This document shows positions 8,749-16,628 of a stretch of DNA of 33,230 nt, piece after piece. Source of the stretch: Clostridia bacterium (lineage in GTDB: Bacteria; Bacillota; Clostridia; Oscillospirales; Acutalibacteraceae); assembly GCA_017433225.1 (NCBI GenBank), contig JAFRHS010000053.1, positions 1-33,230 on the forward strand. Reading direction: 5' to 3'. Every line of letters begins with the position of its first letter. Position 1 is the first letter of the stretch. A model generated the notes under the pieces. That model was given only the letters and a program-made list of their open reading frames with translations, made no database searches and was not told where the DNA came from. The translations under genes were made by a program, and so were the position numbers.

Positions 8749-9519
8749 ATGAACTCTGAACGATATTCCCGCCAGGGCATGGTCCCGGAATTCAGCGGCG
8801 AAGGACAGCAGACTCTGGAAGACGCCAGCGTACTGATCATCGGTGCCAGCTCCATCGGCAGCACCCTCATGTACAACCTGGCCTCTGCCGGCATCGGCAC
8901 CATCGGTGTCGCCGACCACAACATCGTCGGCACGTCCAACCTGAATGCCCCCATCCATTTCGAGGAAGACCTCGGGACTCTGAAGGTCATTTCCGCCACC
9001 CGGAAACTCAAGGCCTACAACAGTCTCATCAACGTCATCCCCCATGCCACGGCCATCAACAAGGACAACGTCTATGAGATCGTCAGCCAGTACGACATCA
9101 TCGTGCTCGCCGTCAACAACCCGCAGACCGCCATGCTGGTCAACGAGGCCTGTGTCGAACTCGACAAGCCCTTCGTCACCGGCAAGACCAACGGTTTTAT
9201 CGGCACTGCCGGGTTCATCCTGCCCCATGAGACGCCGTGCCTTGCCTGCTTCTACGGGGAAGAGATCCCGCCGGAAGACAACTACGGCAGCGTCAGCGGA
9301 GTGTCCTCCACCATCGCTTCTCTCATGTCCACCTCGGTCCTGCAGTATCTGCTGGGCGCCCCGGTCGCCATGAAGGGGAAGCTGTTCATCTACAACTGTG
9401 AAAACGCCACCATCGACAAGATCGACCTGACCCACCGTCACGACTGCGCGGTCTGCGGCGCGAAGGAAGATGTCGATGATGACTTCGACGATTACGATTT
9501 CGACGAAGAGGAGGCATAA
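8749..9519 (+). CDS. ThiF/MoeB/HesA-family E1-like protein lacking key adenylation residues
   Basis: This 256-residue protein has the fold of MoeB/ThiF enzymes, which adenylate the C-terminus of ubiquitin-like sulfur carriers. A Rossmann motif GASSIGS (residues 33-39) replaces the usual GxGGLG. The two zinc-binding pairs C164/C167 and C233/C236 are intact, and Lys79 matches the conserved ATP-site lysine. However, the SNLxR arginine is alanine (SNLNAP, Ala67), and the conserved catalytic Asp of the DxTDN motif is Asn123 (AVNN). Adenylation is therefore doubtful. A strongly acidic tail fills residues 241-256. GGAGG precedes the ATG. It is followed 4 bases later by the M28-like gene, so the two form an operon. 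No sulfur-carrier gene lies nearby. Its function is not known; a binding or scaffold role is possible. Confidence 0.85.
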   Translation: MNSERYSRQGMVPEFSGEGQQTLEDASVLIIGASSIGSTLMYNLASAGIGTIGVADHNIVGTSNLNAPIHFEEDLGTLKVISATRKLKAYNSLINVIPHATAINKDNVYEIVSQYDIIVLAVNNPQTAMLVNEACVELDKPFVTGKTNGFIGTAGFILPHETPCLACFYGEEIPPEDNYGSVSGVSSTIASLMSTSVLQYLLGAPVAMKGKLFIYNCENATIDKIDLTHRHDCAVCGAKEDVDDDFDDYDFDEEEA

Positions 9520-9523
9520 TACT

Positions 9524-10738
9524 ATGAAAGCCAGCGAGACCTTCGAGCGCTACGACGGCAAAGTCCGTGAGTGCTGCAACTACGCCGTCCGTTCCTCCAA
9601 AAGTTTTATGGAGAACGCGGACACCAACAAACGTCAGCCCGGCGGCAAGGCGGAACTCCTGCTGCGCGAACAGCTGACCAGCGATCTCAAAGAATTCTGT
9701 GACGAAGTCGATGAAGTCAGCTTCTACGCGAAGCAGAAGGCGTACATCACCTCGAACGCCCTCACGTTCTTCTTCCTGCTCGCCACCGCAGTCTTTGCGA
9801 TCCTGTTTACCCTCGTGAACCCCTATTTCATCCTGGCCGCTCTGGTCACGGCGCTCCTGTCCCTGCTCGCCGCCCTCGGCGTGTTCGGCGGCACCTCCAA
9901 GAGTGTCGAAGACATCAACGTCTTCGCCCGCCGGAAAGCGACCGGTGCACCGACCTCCCGCATCATCTTTGAGGCGAACCTCGATGCTCCCTTCAAACGG
10001 AACATCTCCCGCGGCACCGCCGCGTTCCTCAAATTCCTGACCCTGCTGGGCGTCCTTCTGTACATCGCCTTCTGCGTGGTCATGCTGCTCGTCGACAACG
10101 GCACCCTGAACTTCGGCTTCCAGGACGAACTCGAGTATGCCGCATACGTCCTTCCGATCTTCGTCATCTTCCCGCTCATCCTGAGCCGGACCGTTGCCAT
10201 CGGATCCTCGTTCCCCGGTGTGGCCGACAACCTGCTGGGCGCTTACGCCGCCTGCGGCGCCATGCGTTACATGGCAGAACAGGACCTGCGCCTCGAGAAC
10301 ACCGAGCTCTGCGTCCTTCTGACCTCCTCCAAGGAAGCGAAGAACGCCGGCGCCAAAGCCTTTGTCCGTGACTTCAAAGCGGACCTCGATGCGCTCGACA
10401 CCACCATCCTGTGCTTCGACTCCATCTACGACCCTGACTCCCTGAACGCAGTCACGAAGGGCCGCAAGGTTTCCAAGCTGGTCGACGATGCCGCCGCCAA
10501 CGCCGGCGTCATGCTGACCGACCACAACCCGAAGTACCACAAGGGCAACCTCAAGATCTACGACAAGGCCGGCCTCTCCGCCGCCATGATCTCCTCGCTG
10601 CCGGATACCCCGCCCGCGTTCTACCGGGGCGAGAACGACGACGCCGATCTTCTGAACCCGAACGCCGTCCACGCCGTCGAAGGCGCGATCAAGGTGGCCC
10701 TCGAAGCTGCTTACGCGCTCGACACTCAGGACGCATAA
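9524..10738 (+). CDS. M28-peptidase-like membrane protein, probably inactive
   Basis: The product has 404 residues with hydrophobic segments near 79-97, 100-122, 169-190 and 207-221. The soluble part resembles the M28 aminopeptidase fold: a beta-strand ending ANLDAP (151-156), VADN (233-236), SSKEAKNAG (268-276), CFDS (297-300) and a C-terminal LPDTPPAF. These align with the metal-site motifs of M28, keeping D154, D235, E271 and perhaps D299. Both metal-binding histidines appear lost: Asn152 stands in the HxD position, and there is no YHxP-type His near the C-terminus. The family assignment is from pattern alone and is moderate. The ATG at 9524 is chosen because GAGGAGG, inside the end of the upstream gene, stands about 8 bases before it. 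Confidence 0.65.
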   Translation: MKASETFERYDGKVRECCNYAVRSSKSFMENADTNKRQPGGKAELLLREQLTSDLKEFCDEVDEVSFYAKQKAYITSNALTFFFLLATAVFAILFTLVNPYFILAALVTALLSLLAALGVFGGTSKSVEDINVFARRKATGAPTSRIIFEANLDAPFKRNISRGTAAFLKFLTLLGVLLYIAFCVVMLLVDNGTLNFGFQDELEYAAYVLPIFVIFPLILSRTVAIGSSFPGVADNLLGAYAACGAMRYMAEQDLRLENTELCVLLTSSKEAKNAGAKAFVRDFKADLDALDTTILCFDSIYDPDSLNAVTKGRKVSKLVDDAAANAGVMLTDHNPKYHKGNLKIYDKAGLSAAMISSLPDTPPAFYRGENDDADLLNPNAVHAVEGAIKVALEAAYALDTQDA

Positions 10739-10751
10739 TCATCCGTAAATC

Positions 10752-10787
10752 AAAAAGACTCATGCTGACAAGCATGAGTCTTTTTTT
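10752..10787. terminator. Bidirectional intrinsic terminator
   Basis: A perfect 15-bp stem (10752-10766 with 10771-10785, loop GACA) has a T-run on the plus side and an A-run on the left, so it can work in both directions. It sits 13 bases after the M28-like gene. It also faces thiN, from which it is separated by the repeat element. Confidence 0.93.
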
Positions 10788-10797
10788 GCGAAGTTTT

Positions 10798-10953
10798 TGA
10801 TTTGGCTTTTCAATGGGTTCCGTCGAAAGAGGCCGCTGAGCCACTTGCCATCCCGAACCACGCGAGTGCCGGGCTAGAGCAGCACTCTTTCCCCCAAGCG
10901 TCTCCGCGGCACTCTTTCTCCTCCCCGTTTGCTTTTGTGGAAAAGCCAAATCA
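10798..10953. repeat. Dispersed repeat element, copy 1 (14-bp perfect terminal inverted repeats)
   Basis: The 156-bp element is bounded by TGATTTGGCTTTTC (10798-10811) and its exact reverse complement (10940-10953). The core shares a 24-base identical block (10813-10836) and a 19-base identical block (10841-10859) with copy 2 at 24558-24581 and 24586-24604. The core can fold: CTTTTCA/TCGAAAG flanks a GGGTTCC loop. No open frame of substance lies inside. Size, ends and lack of coding fit a MITE-like or structured intergenic element. The right end supplies the TGA stop of thiN. Confidence 0.8.
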
Positions 10954-11634
10954 GAGATCTTTGGAAAAGATCACCAGAAGGTGGCCCTTCGTGTGGGAAA
11001 CTTCCGCGAAGGGGGCGTCCTTCGCCACTTCGTTCGAGACGCCGAGGGTGGTATCCGGCGTCAGCGTGTGGCCGGCGAGCGGGTACTTCGCCCCGGTGAT
11101 GGTCAGTCCTTCGACTGCACCGCTGTAGGCGATGAGCCCAAAGTAGTCGAAGCGGTTCTCCGGGCCCCGGGCGGGGACGCGGAACGTGCCGGGCGTCTTC
11201 ATGAAGACCCGGTTCTGACCGTCTTCGAACCACAGTTCCTTCACGCGCGGGTCTTCGACGTACTTCGCCAGCATGCCGAGGTTGCCCATCGAGTGGTCGA
11301 ACCGTCCGCCGAGGCCGCCGAGGACGTGGATGACATCGTAGCCCCGGGAGACCGCGAGGTCGATGGCCGCCTCACTGTCGGTCATGTCCTTGACCGTCGG
11401 CAGGACGACGAGGCCGGAGGCCGCCGCCCGCTCCGCTTCGGTGGGCGGAGTGCCGGAGTCGTAGTCGCCGATGAGGTAGACCGGTAAATCGCCCAGGAGG
11501 TCTAGGGCTTCCGCCACCTGCAGGCCCCGGTCCGCGCAGATGACGGCATCGTACGCAGAGAGGTCGATGTTCAGCTGTTCCGCACCGTCGACGCGGGACG
11601 TCACGATGAGACACGTTCTGTCTGTCTGGTTCAT
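10951..11634 (-). CDS. thiN: Thiamine pyrophosphokinase
   Basis: This enzyme transfers pyrophosphate from ATP to thiamine to give thiamine diphosphate, the cofactor used by pyruvate:ferredoxin oxidoreductase among others. The 227-residue product shows the family motifs in order: CADRG (residues 33-37), IGDYDS (55-60; the usual form is GDFDS), KDMTDSEAA (82-90) and LGGLGGRFDH (105-114). AAGGAG precedes the ATG at 11634. It lies 58 bases downstream of the GH3 gene, with a terminator between them and no room for a separate promoter. It probably depends on read-through. Its TGA stop codon lies in the terminal repeat of the element at 10798-10953, so the last codons may have been altered by insertion. 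No TPP riboswitch is present. Confidence 0.93.
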   Translation of the reverse strand: MNQTDRTCLIVTSRVDGAEQLNIDLSAYDAVICADRGLQVAEALDLLGDLPVYLIGDYDSGTPPTEAERAAASGLVVLPTVKDMTDSEAAIDLAVSRGYDVIHVLGGLGGRFDHSMGNLGMLAKYVEDPRVKELWFEDGQNRVFMKTPGTFRVPARGPENRFDYFGLIAYSGAVEGLTITGAKYPLAGHTLTPDTTLGVSNEVAKDAPFAEVSHTKGHLLVIFSKDL

Positions 11635-11652
11635 GAGAGGCTCCTTAAAAGA

Positions 11653-11679
11653 AAAGCCGCCAATCCGGTTGGCGGCTTT
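11653..11679 (-). terminator. Intrinsic terminator after the GH3 gene
   Basis: An 11-bp stem (11653-11663 with 11669-11679) is followed on the minus strand by TTTTCTTTT. It lies in the 58-base gap before thiN, and the thiN ribosome binding site starts right after the T-run. Confidence 0.85.
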
Positions 11680-11692
11680 CCGTGTATTATCC

Positions 11693-14164
11693 TTAGATAC
11701 CCTTTTTCTTCTTCGGCTTCGCGACCGCTTTCTTCTGGATGAACGGGACCACGATGGCTTTTGCCGTATCCGGAAGACCGAGGGCCATGAGCTTCGCCAT
11801 GTCAACGACCGTGCCGCCGTTCAGCAGAGTGACGATCCCGTCTGCCATGTTGTCGGAGAAGATGCCCTTGGAGGCGTGGACCATCCGGTTGAGCGGCATC
11901 GTCTTGACGGAGTCAACGATGAGCTTCTTGTAGTTCTCCGGGATGAACGGGATGGAAGCGACCATGTCGAGCGCGTTGTTGATGCGTTTGCCGGGTTTGC
12001 TGGCGGTGGCATCGGCAATGGCGTCGGCCTGGGTCAGGCGGAGGTCGCTGGAATCGGGCAGGTACTCGTCGAGGTCATAGCCGAGGACGTTGTAGAACTC
12101 GGTGTCAGAGACTTCGGCAATGTTCGCCTTGAAGTAATGGGGAGCGAACTCTGCGTAATCGCTTTCCTTGGACAGGTCGTCCGCGGAGTCGATGTCGATG
12201 TCGGCGCTGAGACGGATGTCTCTCGAGGAGGCGCCGATCATGACTTTGTAAGTACCGGCTTCGGTGACCCACTTGTCGAGGTCTGCGCTGTAGTACTCGA
12301 ATGCGCACTTGTCGAGGCAGAGCTCCACATTGGCGGTCTCACCGGGCTCGAGGGAAACGCGGGCGAACTCCTTGAGCTCTTTTCTGGCGCGATATACTTT
12401 CGAAGCGAAGCAGGCGCCCACGTAGACCTGGGCGATCTCATCGGCTTTCATGCTGCCGACGTTCTTGATGTTGAAGCAGACAGCCACTTTGCCGTCGTCC
12501 GCTTTGACGACCTTGAGGTCGGAATACTCGAACTTCGAGTAGGACAGGCCGTAGCCGAAGGGGTAAGCGACTTCCTTCTCCGCGGTGTCATAGTAACGAT
12601 AGCCGACGAAGATGGATTCGCGGAATTTCAGGTTGCAGTTGTGGTCGACCTTGAGGTCTCTGAGGCAGGGGACATCTCTCAGTGCCTTCGGATAGGTCTC
12701 TGCGAGTTTGCCGCTCGGGGAGACTTCGCCGAGGACCAGGGCCGGAAGCGCGGAACCGAAGCCTTCGCCGAGAAGGTAGGTCTGCAGGATGGCGCCGACC
12801 TTGTCGGCCCAGGGCAGGACCACGGCGCTGCCGGTGGACAGGATGACCGCCACGTTCTTGTTGACCGCTGCCACCGCTTCGACGAGGGCGTTCATCGCTC
12901 TCGGGAGATCCATGGTGGTGTGGTCGAACCCTTCCTGGACATCCATGTCGGAGCAGGAGACGAAGAGCAGGACCTTGTCGGCTTTTTCTGCCGCGGCCTT
13001 CGCTTCGGCGAGGAGACCCTGGTTCACTTCATCGAGCATGCTGAGGTCGTAACCCGGAGCATAGGAGAGATCCATGCCGAGGTTCTCGAATGCGGTGTAG
13101 GGGCTGTCGACGCGGTATGCGTTGATGTGGGCCGAGCCGCCGCCCTGAACGAGCGGGGTCTTGGCACGGGCGCCGATGATGGCGACTTTGTCGGTCTTGG
13201 CGAAGGGAAGCAGATCGCCGTCGTTCTTCAGAAGGACCGGGCACTTCTTCGCAAGCTCGACCGCGTAGGCGTGGTCGGCCTCTTTGTCCCAGATGGGAGC
13301 GGCACCGCCGAGAGAACCCTCGGTGGACTGGTCCAGAAGATGCAGGACGCGGCGCGCGCTGGTCTCGATCTCCTCGGCGGAGACTTCCCCGTCTCTGTAC
13401 GCTTTGGCGACCTTGTTGATGGTGTAATAACCGGCGCCGGGCATCTCGAGGTCCAGACCGGCCTTCAGCGCTTTCACACGGTCGGCGGTGGCCGTCCAGT
13501 CACTGACGGTCAGGCCTTTGAAGCCCCATTCGCCGCGCAGGATGTCCTGCATGAGGTAGCTGTTTTCGGTGCAATACTTGCCGTTGATCTTGTTGTAGGC
13601 CATCATGACGGTCCAGGGCTGTGCGTGACGGACCGCGATCTCAAAGCCGCGGAGATAGATTTCCCGGAGTGCTCTCTCGTCGACGATGGAATCGGCCTTG
13701 AAGCGGAAGTCCTCGGTGCTGTTGCAGGCAAAATGCTTCAGCGAAGTGCCGACGCCTTTGGACTGTACACCGTTGATATAGTTCGCAGCCAGTGTACCGG
13801 CCAGGAACGGGTCTTCCGAATAGTATTCGAAGTTTCTGCCGCAGAGCGGAGAACGTTTGATGCAGATGCCGGGGCCCAGCAGGACGGCCAGACGTTCCGC
13901 ACGGCACTCATCGCCCAGCTTTTCGCCAAAGGCTCTGGTGCCCTCTTTGTCCCATGCGCTGGCAATGGCTGCCGCGGACGGGAAGCAGATGGCTTTGATG
14001 GTTCCGAGGCCGTTCATCTTCCGCAGGCCGGTGGGGCCGTCGGACACCATGACGGACGGGACCGCCAACCGGTCGACCGAGGCGGTGTGCCAGAAGTCTT
14101 TCCCGGTAAGAAAGCTGATCTGCTCACGCAGTGTCATCTTTTTTACGCTCAGTTCAAATTCCAT
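11693..14164 (-). CDS. Glycoside hydrolase family 3 beta-glucosidase-type enzyme
   Basis: This 823-residue enzyme is probably a cytoplasmic beta-glycosidase; there is no signal peptide. The GH3 N-terminal TIM barrel carries SDGPTG (41-46), CGRNFEYYSEDP (108-119) and the LKH motif (142-144). The nucleophile motif SDW has Asp222. It is followed by the (alpha/beta) C-terminal domain and, at about 590-690, a fibronectin-III-like domain. Beyond it about 120 residues are not typical of the family and end in a Lys-rich tail (PKKKK). Substrate cannot be deduced; beta-glucosides or related oligosaccharides are likely. The ATG at 14164 has AGGAGG about 8 bases upstream. The frame remains open to 15865, but that extension runs antisense to the binding-protein gene and through this gene's own promoter. 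The N-terminal motifs start normally at 14164. Confidence 0.93.
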   Translation of the reverse strand: MEFELSVKKMTLREQISFLTGKDFWHTASVDRLAVPSVMVSDGPTGLRKMNGLGTIKAICFPSAAAIASAWDKEGTRAFGEKLGDECRAERLAVLLGPGICIKRSPLCGRNFEYYSEDPFLAGTLAANYINGVQSKGVGTSLKHFACNSTEDFRFKADSIVDERALREIYLRGFEIAVRHAQPWTVMMAYNKINGKYCTENSYLMQDILRGEWGFKGLTVSDWTATADRVKALKAGLDLEMPGAGYYTINKVAKAYRDGEVSAEEIETSARRVLHLLDQSTEGSLGGAAPIWDKEADHAYAVELAKKCPVLLKNDGDLLPFAKTDKVAIIGARAKTPLVQGGGSAHINAYRVDSPYTAFENLGMDLSYAPGYDLSMLDEVNQGLLAEAKAAAEKADKVLLFVSCSDMDVQEGFDHTTMDLPRAMNALVEAVAAVNKNVAVILSTGSAVVLPWADKVGAILQTYLLGEGFGSALPALVLGEVSPSGKLAETYPKALRDVPCLRDLKVDHNCNLKFRESIFVGYRYYDTAEKEVAYPFGYGLSYSKFEYSDLKVVKADDGKVAVCFNIKNVGSMKADEIAQVYVGACFASKVYRARKELKEFARVSLEPGETANVELCLDKCAFEYYSADLDKWVTEAGTYKVMIGASSRDIRLSADIDIDSADDLSKESDYAEFAPHYFKANIAEVSDTEFYNVLGYDLDEYLPDSSDLRLTQADAIADATASKPGKRINNALDMVASIPFIPENYKKLIVDSVKTMPLNRMVHASKGIFSDNMADGIVTLLNGGTVVDMAKLMALGLPDTAKAIVVPFIQKKAVAKPKKKKGI

Positions 14165-14212
14165 TTCGATTCCTCCTATTACTTCTCCGGGGAATTTTAC
14201 ATATACACATAA

Positions 14213-14241
14213 ATTATACACAAGCGCCCCTTCCTTTTCAA
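14213..14241 (-). promoter_or_regulatory. Promoter of the GH3 gene
   Basis: On the minus strand TTGAAA (14236-14241), a 17-base spacer and TATAAT (14213-14218) stand about 50 bases before the start codon. Confidence 0.8.
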
Positions 14242-14307
14242 CAAAATGCGTGCAAAGTTCTCCCCCGTCCCAATGCTTTTTCCGCGCTTTTCTTTGGGGC
14301 GCCGCTG

Positions 14308-14316
14308 TGCTAGAAT
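14308..14316 (+). promoter_or_regulatory. Possible extended -10 promoter of the binding-protein gene
   Basis: TGCTAGAAT (14308-14316) reads as an extended -10 element (TGn plus TAGAAT) with no clear -35. It is 53 bases upstream of the start codon. Confidence 0.45.
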
Positions 14317-14368
14317 AGTACTGATTTTGTACCCTGTATCGCGATTTACCGAGAGGAGCCCCGCACCC

Positions 14369-16063
14369 ATGTGGAAGAAAGTTTTGTCCTGCCTTCTGGC
14401 AGTCCTGATGACGGTCCTGCTGTTCACAGCCTGCTCGCCGAAGGAGACGACCCTTCGTCTCCCGGTCGATGCCATCCCGTCGAGCTGTGACCCCGCCATT
14501 TCCGACACGGCCGCCATGGCGACCGTCGCCGCCAACTGTTTTGAAGGCCTCGTCCGCATCGACGAGAAGGGCAACGTCCAGCCGGGCGCGGCCGACCACT
14601 GGAGCATCTCCGACGACGGTCTCACTTACACGTTCATCCTGCGGGACGGACTGAAATGGCGTCTTCCCGACCTGGACAGCACCGAAGCCTCTTCGAAGAA
14701 CCCTCTCGGACAGGACTTCATCCAGAACTTTGACACCGCGATGACCGCGGACGACTTCGTCTTCGGCCTGCAGCGCGCCGTCGCCCAAAACACAAAGGCG
14801 CCCGGCGCCTCCCGTCTCTTCGGCATCCGGAACGCTCCCGCGGTTTACGCCGGAGAGGCCAAAGCCTCTCAGCTGGGGGTCTCTGCGCCGGACGACAAAA
14901 CGGTCCGCATCAAACTCTCTGCACCGGACGGCAATTTCCTGACCGCGCTCGGTTCGCCCTGCGCCATGCCCTGCAACCGCACGTTCTTCAACAAGACGGC
15001 CGGCCGCTACGGCCTCACCGCTTCCATGCTCCTCTGCAACGGTCCCTACTATCTCTCGTACATGGACCCGAACGGGAAATCGCTCACGCTCGTCAAAAAC
15101 GACGACTACGTCGGTCTCACCCCGGGCGACATCGAGCAGTGCTCCCTGGTCCTCGGCGAAGAGGCGCCGGAAGAGGACTCTGACAGCATGGACATCCTCG
15201 CCGACTTCCAGTCGGACGAAGGCGTCCTGGACGGCGCGGTCCTCAGCGCGAAAGCCGCGCAGGACCTGCCGAAGACCTTCGAGGTCACCAATTACACGAA
15301 CATCGTCAATGTCCTTCTTTTCAATATGGACTCCGACTTCGCCGGCAACGAGGACCTGCGCCTCGCCCTGGCCCACGCCACCGACGTCTCCAAACTGTCC
15401 GCGACCGGCGACAGCATCGCGGAAGGACTCATTCCCGACTGCTGCAACGCCGTCAGCGGCACCCTCTACCGGGAAGCCGCCGGACCGGCGAAAGGCCCCG
15501 GCTTCGATCTGAAGAAGGCAAAAAAAGCGTATGCGGCAGCCATGGAGAAGTTCGAGGCGGAGGCCACGGAAGATGAACCCGCGCCCACCTCGTTCCAGAT
15601 CTCGTTCCTGTGCCTCAGCCAGGACAAACAGGCGGCGCAGTCGATCGTCCAGAACTGGCAGAAAGTCTTCGGCACCACCCTTTCCATCACCATCGACACC
15701 CGGGACACCGAAGCGGAGCTGCAGGACGCGCTCATCGCCGGCGGGTTCGACGTCGCGTTTGCACCGTTGCACTGCTCCGAGCTCCTCGCCATCGGCGTGC
15801 TGCAGCAGTTCTCCGGCGACACCGACCAGAACCTCACGAACCTCGCCAGTGACGAGTACGACCACCTCCTGACCCTCGCCGCCTCCGCCCGGGACGACGA
15901 GACCGTCATCGGATACTGCCTCGCCGCAGAAGAGTACCTCACGAAAAACTCCATCGTCCTGCCTGTCACCCAGGAGAGCACCTGCCTTGCGGTCAAAGAG
16001 AAGACCGCCAAGGGACTGCAGGTCTTCCCCACCGGGAACACCTACCTCATCTATCTCATCTGA
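14369..16063 (+). CDS. Family-5 (oligopeptide/nickel-type) ABC solute-binding lipoprotein
   Basis: This 564-residue extracytoplasmic binding protein has an N-terminal lipoprotein signal: positively charged WKK, a hydrophobic core at residues 5-19 and the lipobox FTAC with Cys22. The mature start (LRLPVDAIPSSCDPA) and the segment EGLVRIDEKGNVQPGAADHW are typical of the DppA/OppA cluster, as is YTFILRDGLKW. The ligand is likely a peptide, though the family also binds nickel complexes, opines and sugars. No permease or ATPase genes are adjacent, so it is an orphan. GAGAGGAG lies upstream of the ATG. It is divergent from the GH3 gene and ends before a bidirectional terminator. Confidence 0.9.
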   Translation: MWKKVLSCLLAVLMTVLLFTACSPKETTLRLPVDAIPSSCDPAISDTAAMATVAANCFEGLVRIDEKGNVQPGAADHWSISDDGLTYTFILRDGLKWRLPDLDSTEASSKNPLGQDFIQNFDTAMTADDFVFGLQRAVAQNTKAPGASRLFGIRNAPAVYAGEAKASQLGVSAPDDKTVRIKLSAPDGNFLTALGSPCAMPCNRTFFNKTAGRYGLTASMLLCNGPYYLSYMDPNGKSLTLVKNDDYVGLTPGDIEQCSLVLGEEAPEEDSDSMDILADFQSDEGVLDGAVLSAKAAQDLPKTFEVTNYTNIVNVLLFNMDSDFAGNEDLRLALAHATDVSKLSATGDSIAEGLIPDCCNAVSGTLYREAAGPAKGPGFDLKKAKKAYAAAMEKFEAEATEDEPAPTSFQISFLCLSQDKQAAQSIVQNWQKVFGTTLSITIDTRDTEAELQDALIAGGFDVAFAPLHCSELLAIGVLQQFSGDTDQNLTNLASDEYDHLLTLAASARDDETVIGYCLAAEEYLTKNSIVLPVTQESTCLAVKEKTAKGLQVFPTGNTYLIYLI

Positions 16064-16090
16064 GGCGATGGACCTCTCGAATCGACAAAC

Positions 16091-16126
16091 AAAAGAGCTT
16101 TGACCGTTCGGTCAAAGCTCTTTTTT
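16091..16126. terminator. Bidirectional intrinsic terminator
   Basis: A perfect 15-bp stem (16091-16105 with 16110-16124, loop GTTC) is flanked by A- and T-runs. It lies between the convergent binding-protein and MarR genes and can serve both. Confidence 0.95.
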
Positions 16127-16135
16127 CGTTCTGTG

Positions 16136-16600
16136 TTATTCGGGGTCCTGCTGATGCTCCAGCGTGTCGTTGATCTTTTGCGTGAGGCGCAGGTACTCCG
16201 CCAGTTCCTCATCGGTGAGGGCGGAATACCGGGCCTCGATGTCTTTCATGACCTTCTCGTGGTGGGCCTGTTCAGCCTCTTCCCCGGCCGGAGTCAGGTC
16301 GACGAGGATGGCCCGCCCGTCCGCCGGGTCTTTCTTCCGGACGATCAGCCCGCTCTCTTCCATTTTCGTCAGCATCTCGCCGAGCGACTGCGGACGGACG
16401 TGGACCTTTTCGGCAAAGTCCTTCTGGTTGATAGACGGGTTTTTCTTCAGGATGTGCAGGAGGTGCTCCTGCCGGGCGGGCGGCCGGTGGCCGTGGGGGC
16501 CGTGATGCGGCCCCGGTCCGCCGTGGTGCTTCCGGCGCACCAGGCCGTGCTGGCGGTGCTGTTCTTCCCAGACCGCTTTGACAAGTTCTTCTCTGGTCAT
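16136..16600 (-). CDS. MarR-family transcriptional regulator with a His-rich N-terminal segment
   Basis: This 154-residue protein is probably a winged-helix DNA-binding repressor. The helix-turn-helix region (about 57-90) reads INQKDFAEKVHVRPQSLGEML followed by the wing segment DPADGRAILVDLT, typical of MarR. Unusually, residues 24-45 are rich in His, Gly and Pro (several HH and PHHGPHGH), just before the first conserved helix. This might bind metal. The gene lies 28 bases downstream of the ABC exporter gene on the same strand, so it probably regulates that operon. The start at 16600 is preceded by AAAGGAAG. A longer open frame upstream overlaps the exporter gene and is rejected. Confidence 0.88.
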   Translation of the reverse strand: MTREELVKAVWEEQHRQHGLVRRKHHGGPGPHHGPHGHRPPARQEHLLHILKKNPSINQKDFAEKVHVRPQSLGEMLTKMEESGLIVRKKDPADGRAILVDLTPAGEEAEQAHHEKVMKDIEARYSALTDEELAEYLRLTQKINDTLEHQQDPE

Positions 16601-16628
16601 TTGGGTTCTTCCTTTCCAGACGTGGTGA

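Noticed and set aside
11635-11692. TPP riboswitch before thiN
   Set aside because: The gap is too short and lacks the conserved CUGAGA-type core; the hairpin is explained as the GH3 terminator.
11540-14212. An 890-codon plus-strand frame opposite the GH3 gene
   Set aside because: It is an antisense shadow in GC-rich coding DNA, with no motifs or start signals. The same applies to long frames opposite glpK, the ABC exporter, hypF and the component-1 genes.
14165-15865. Extension of the GH3 frame to 1390 codons
   Set aside because: The upstream part is antisense to the binding-protein gene, crosses the GH3 promoter and ribosome binding site, and shows no protein-like pattern.
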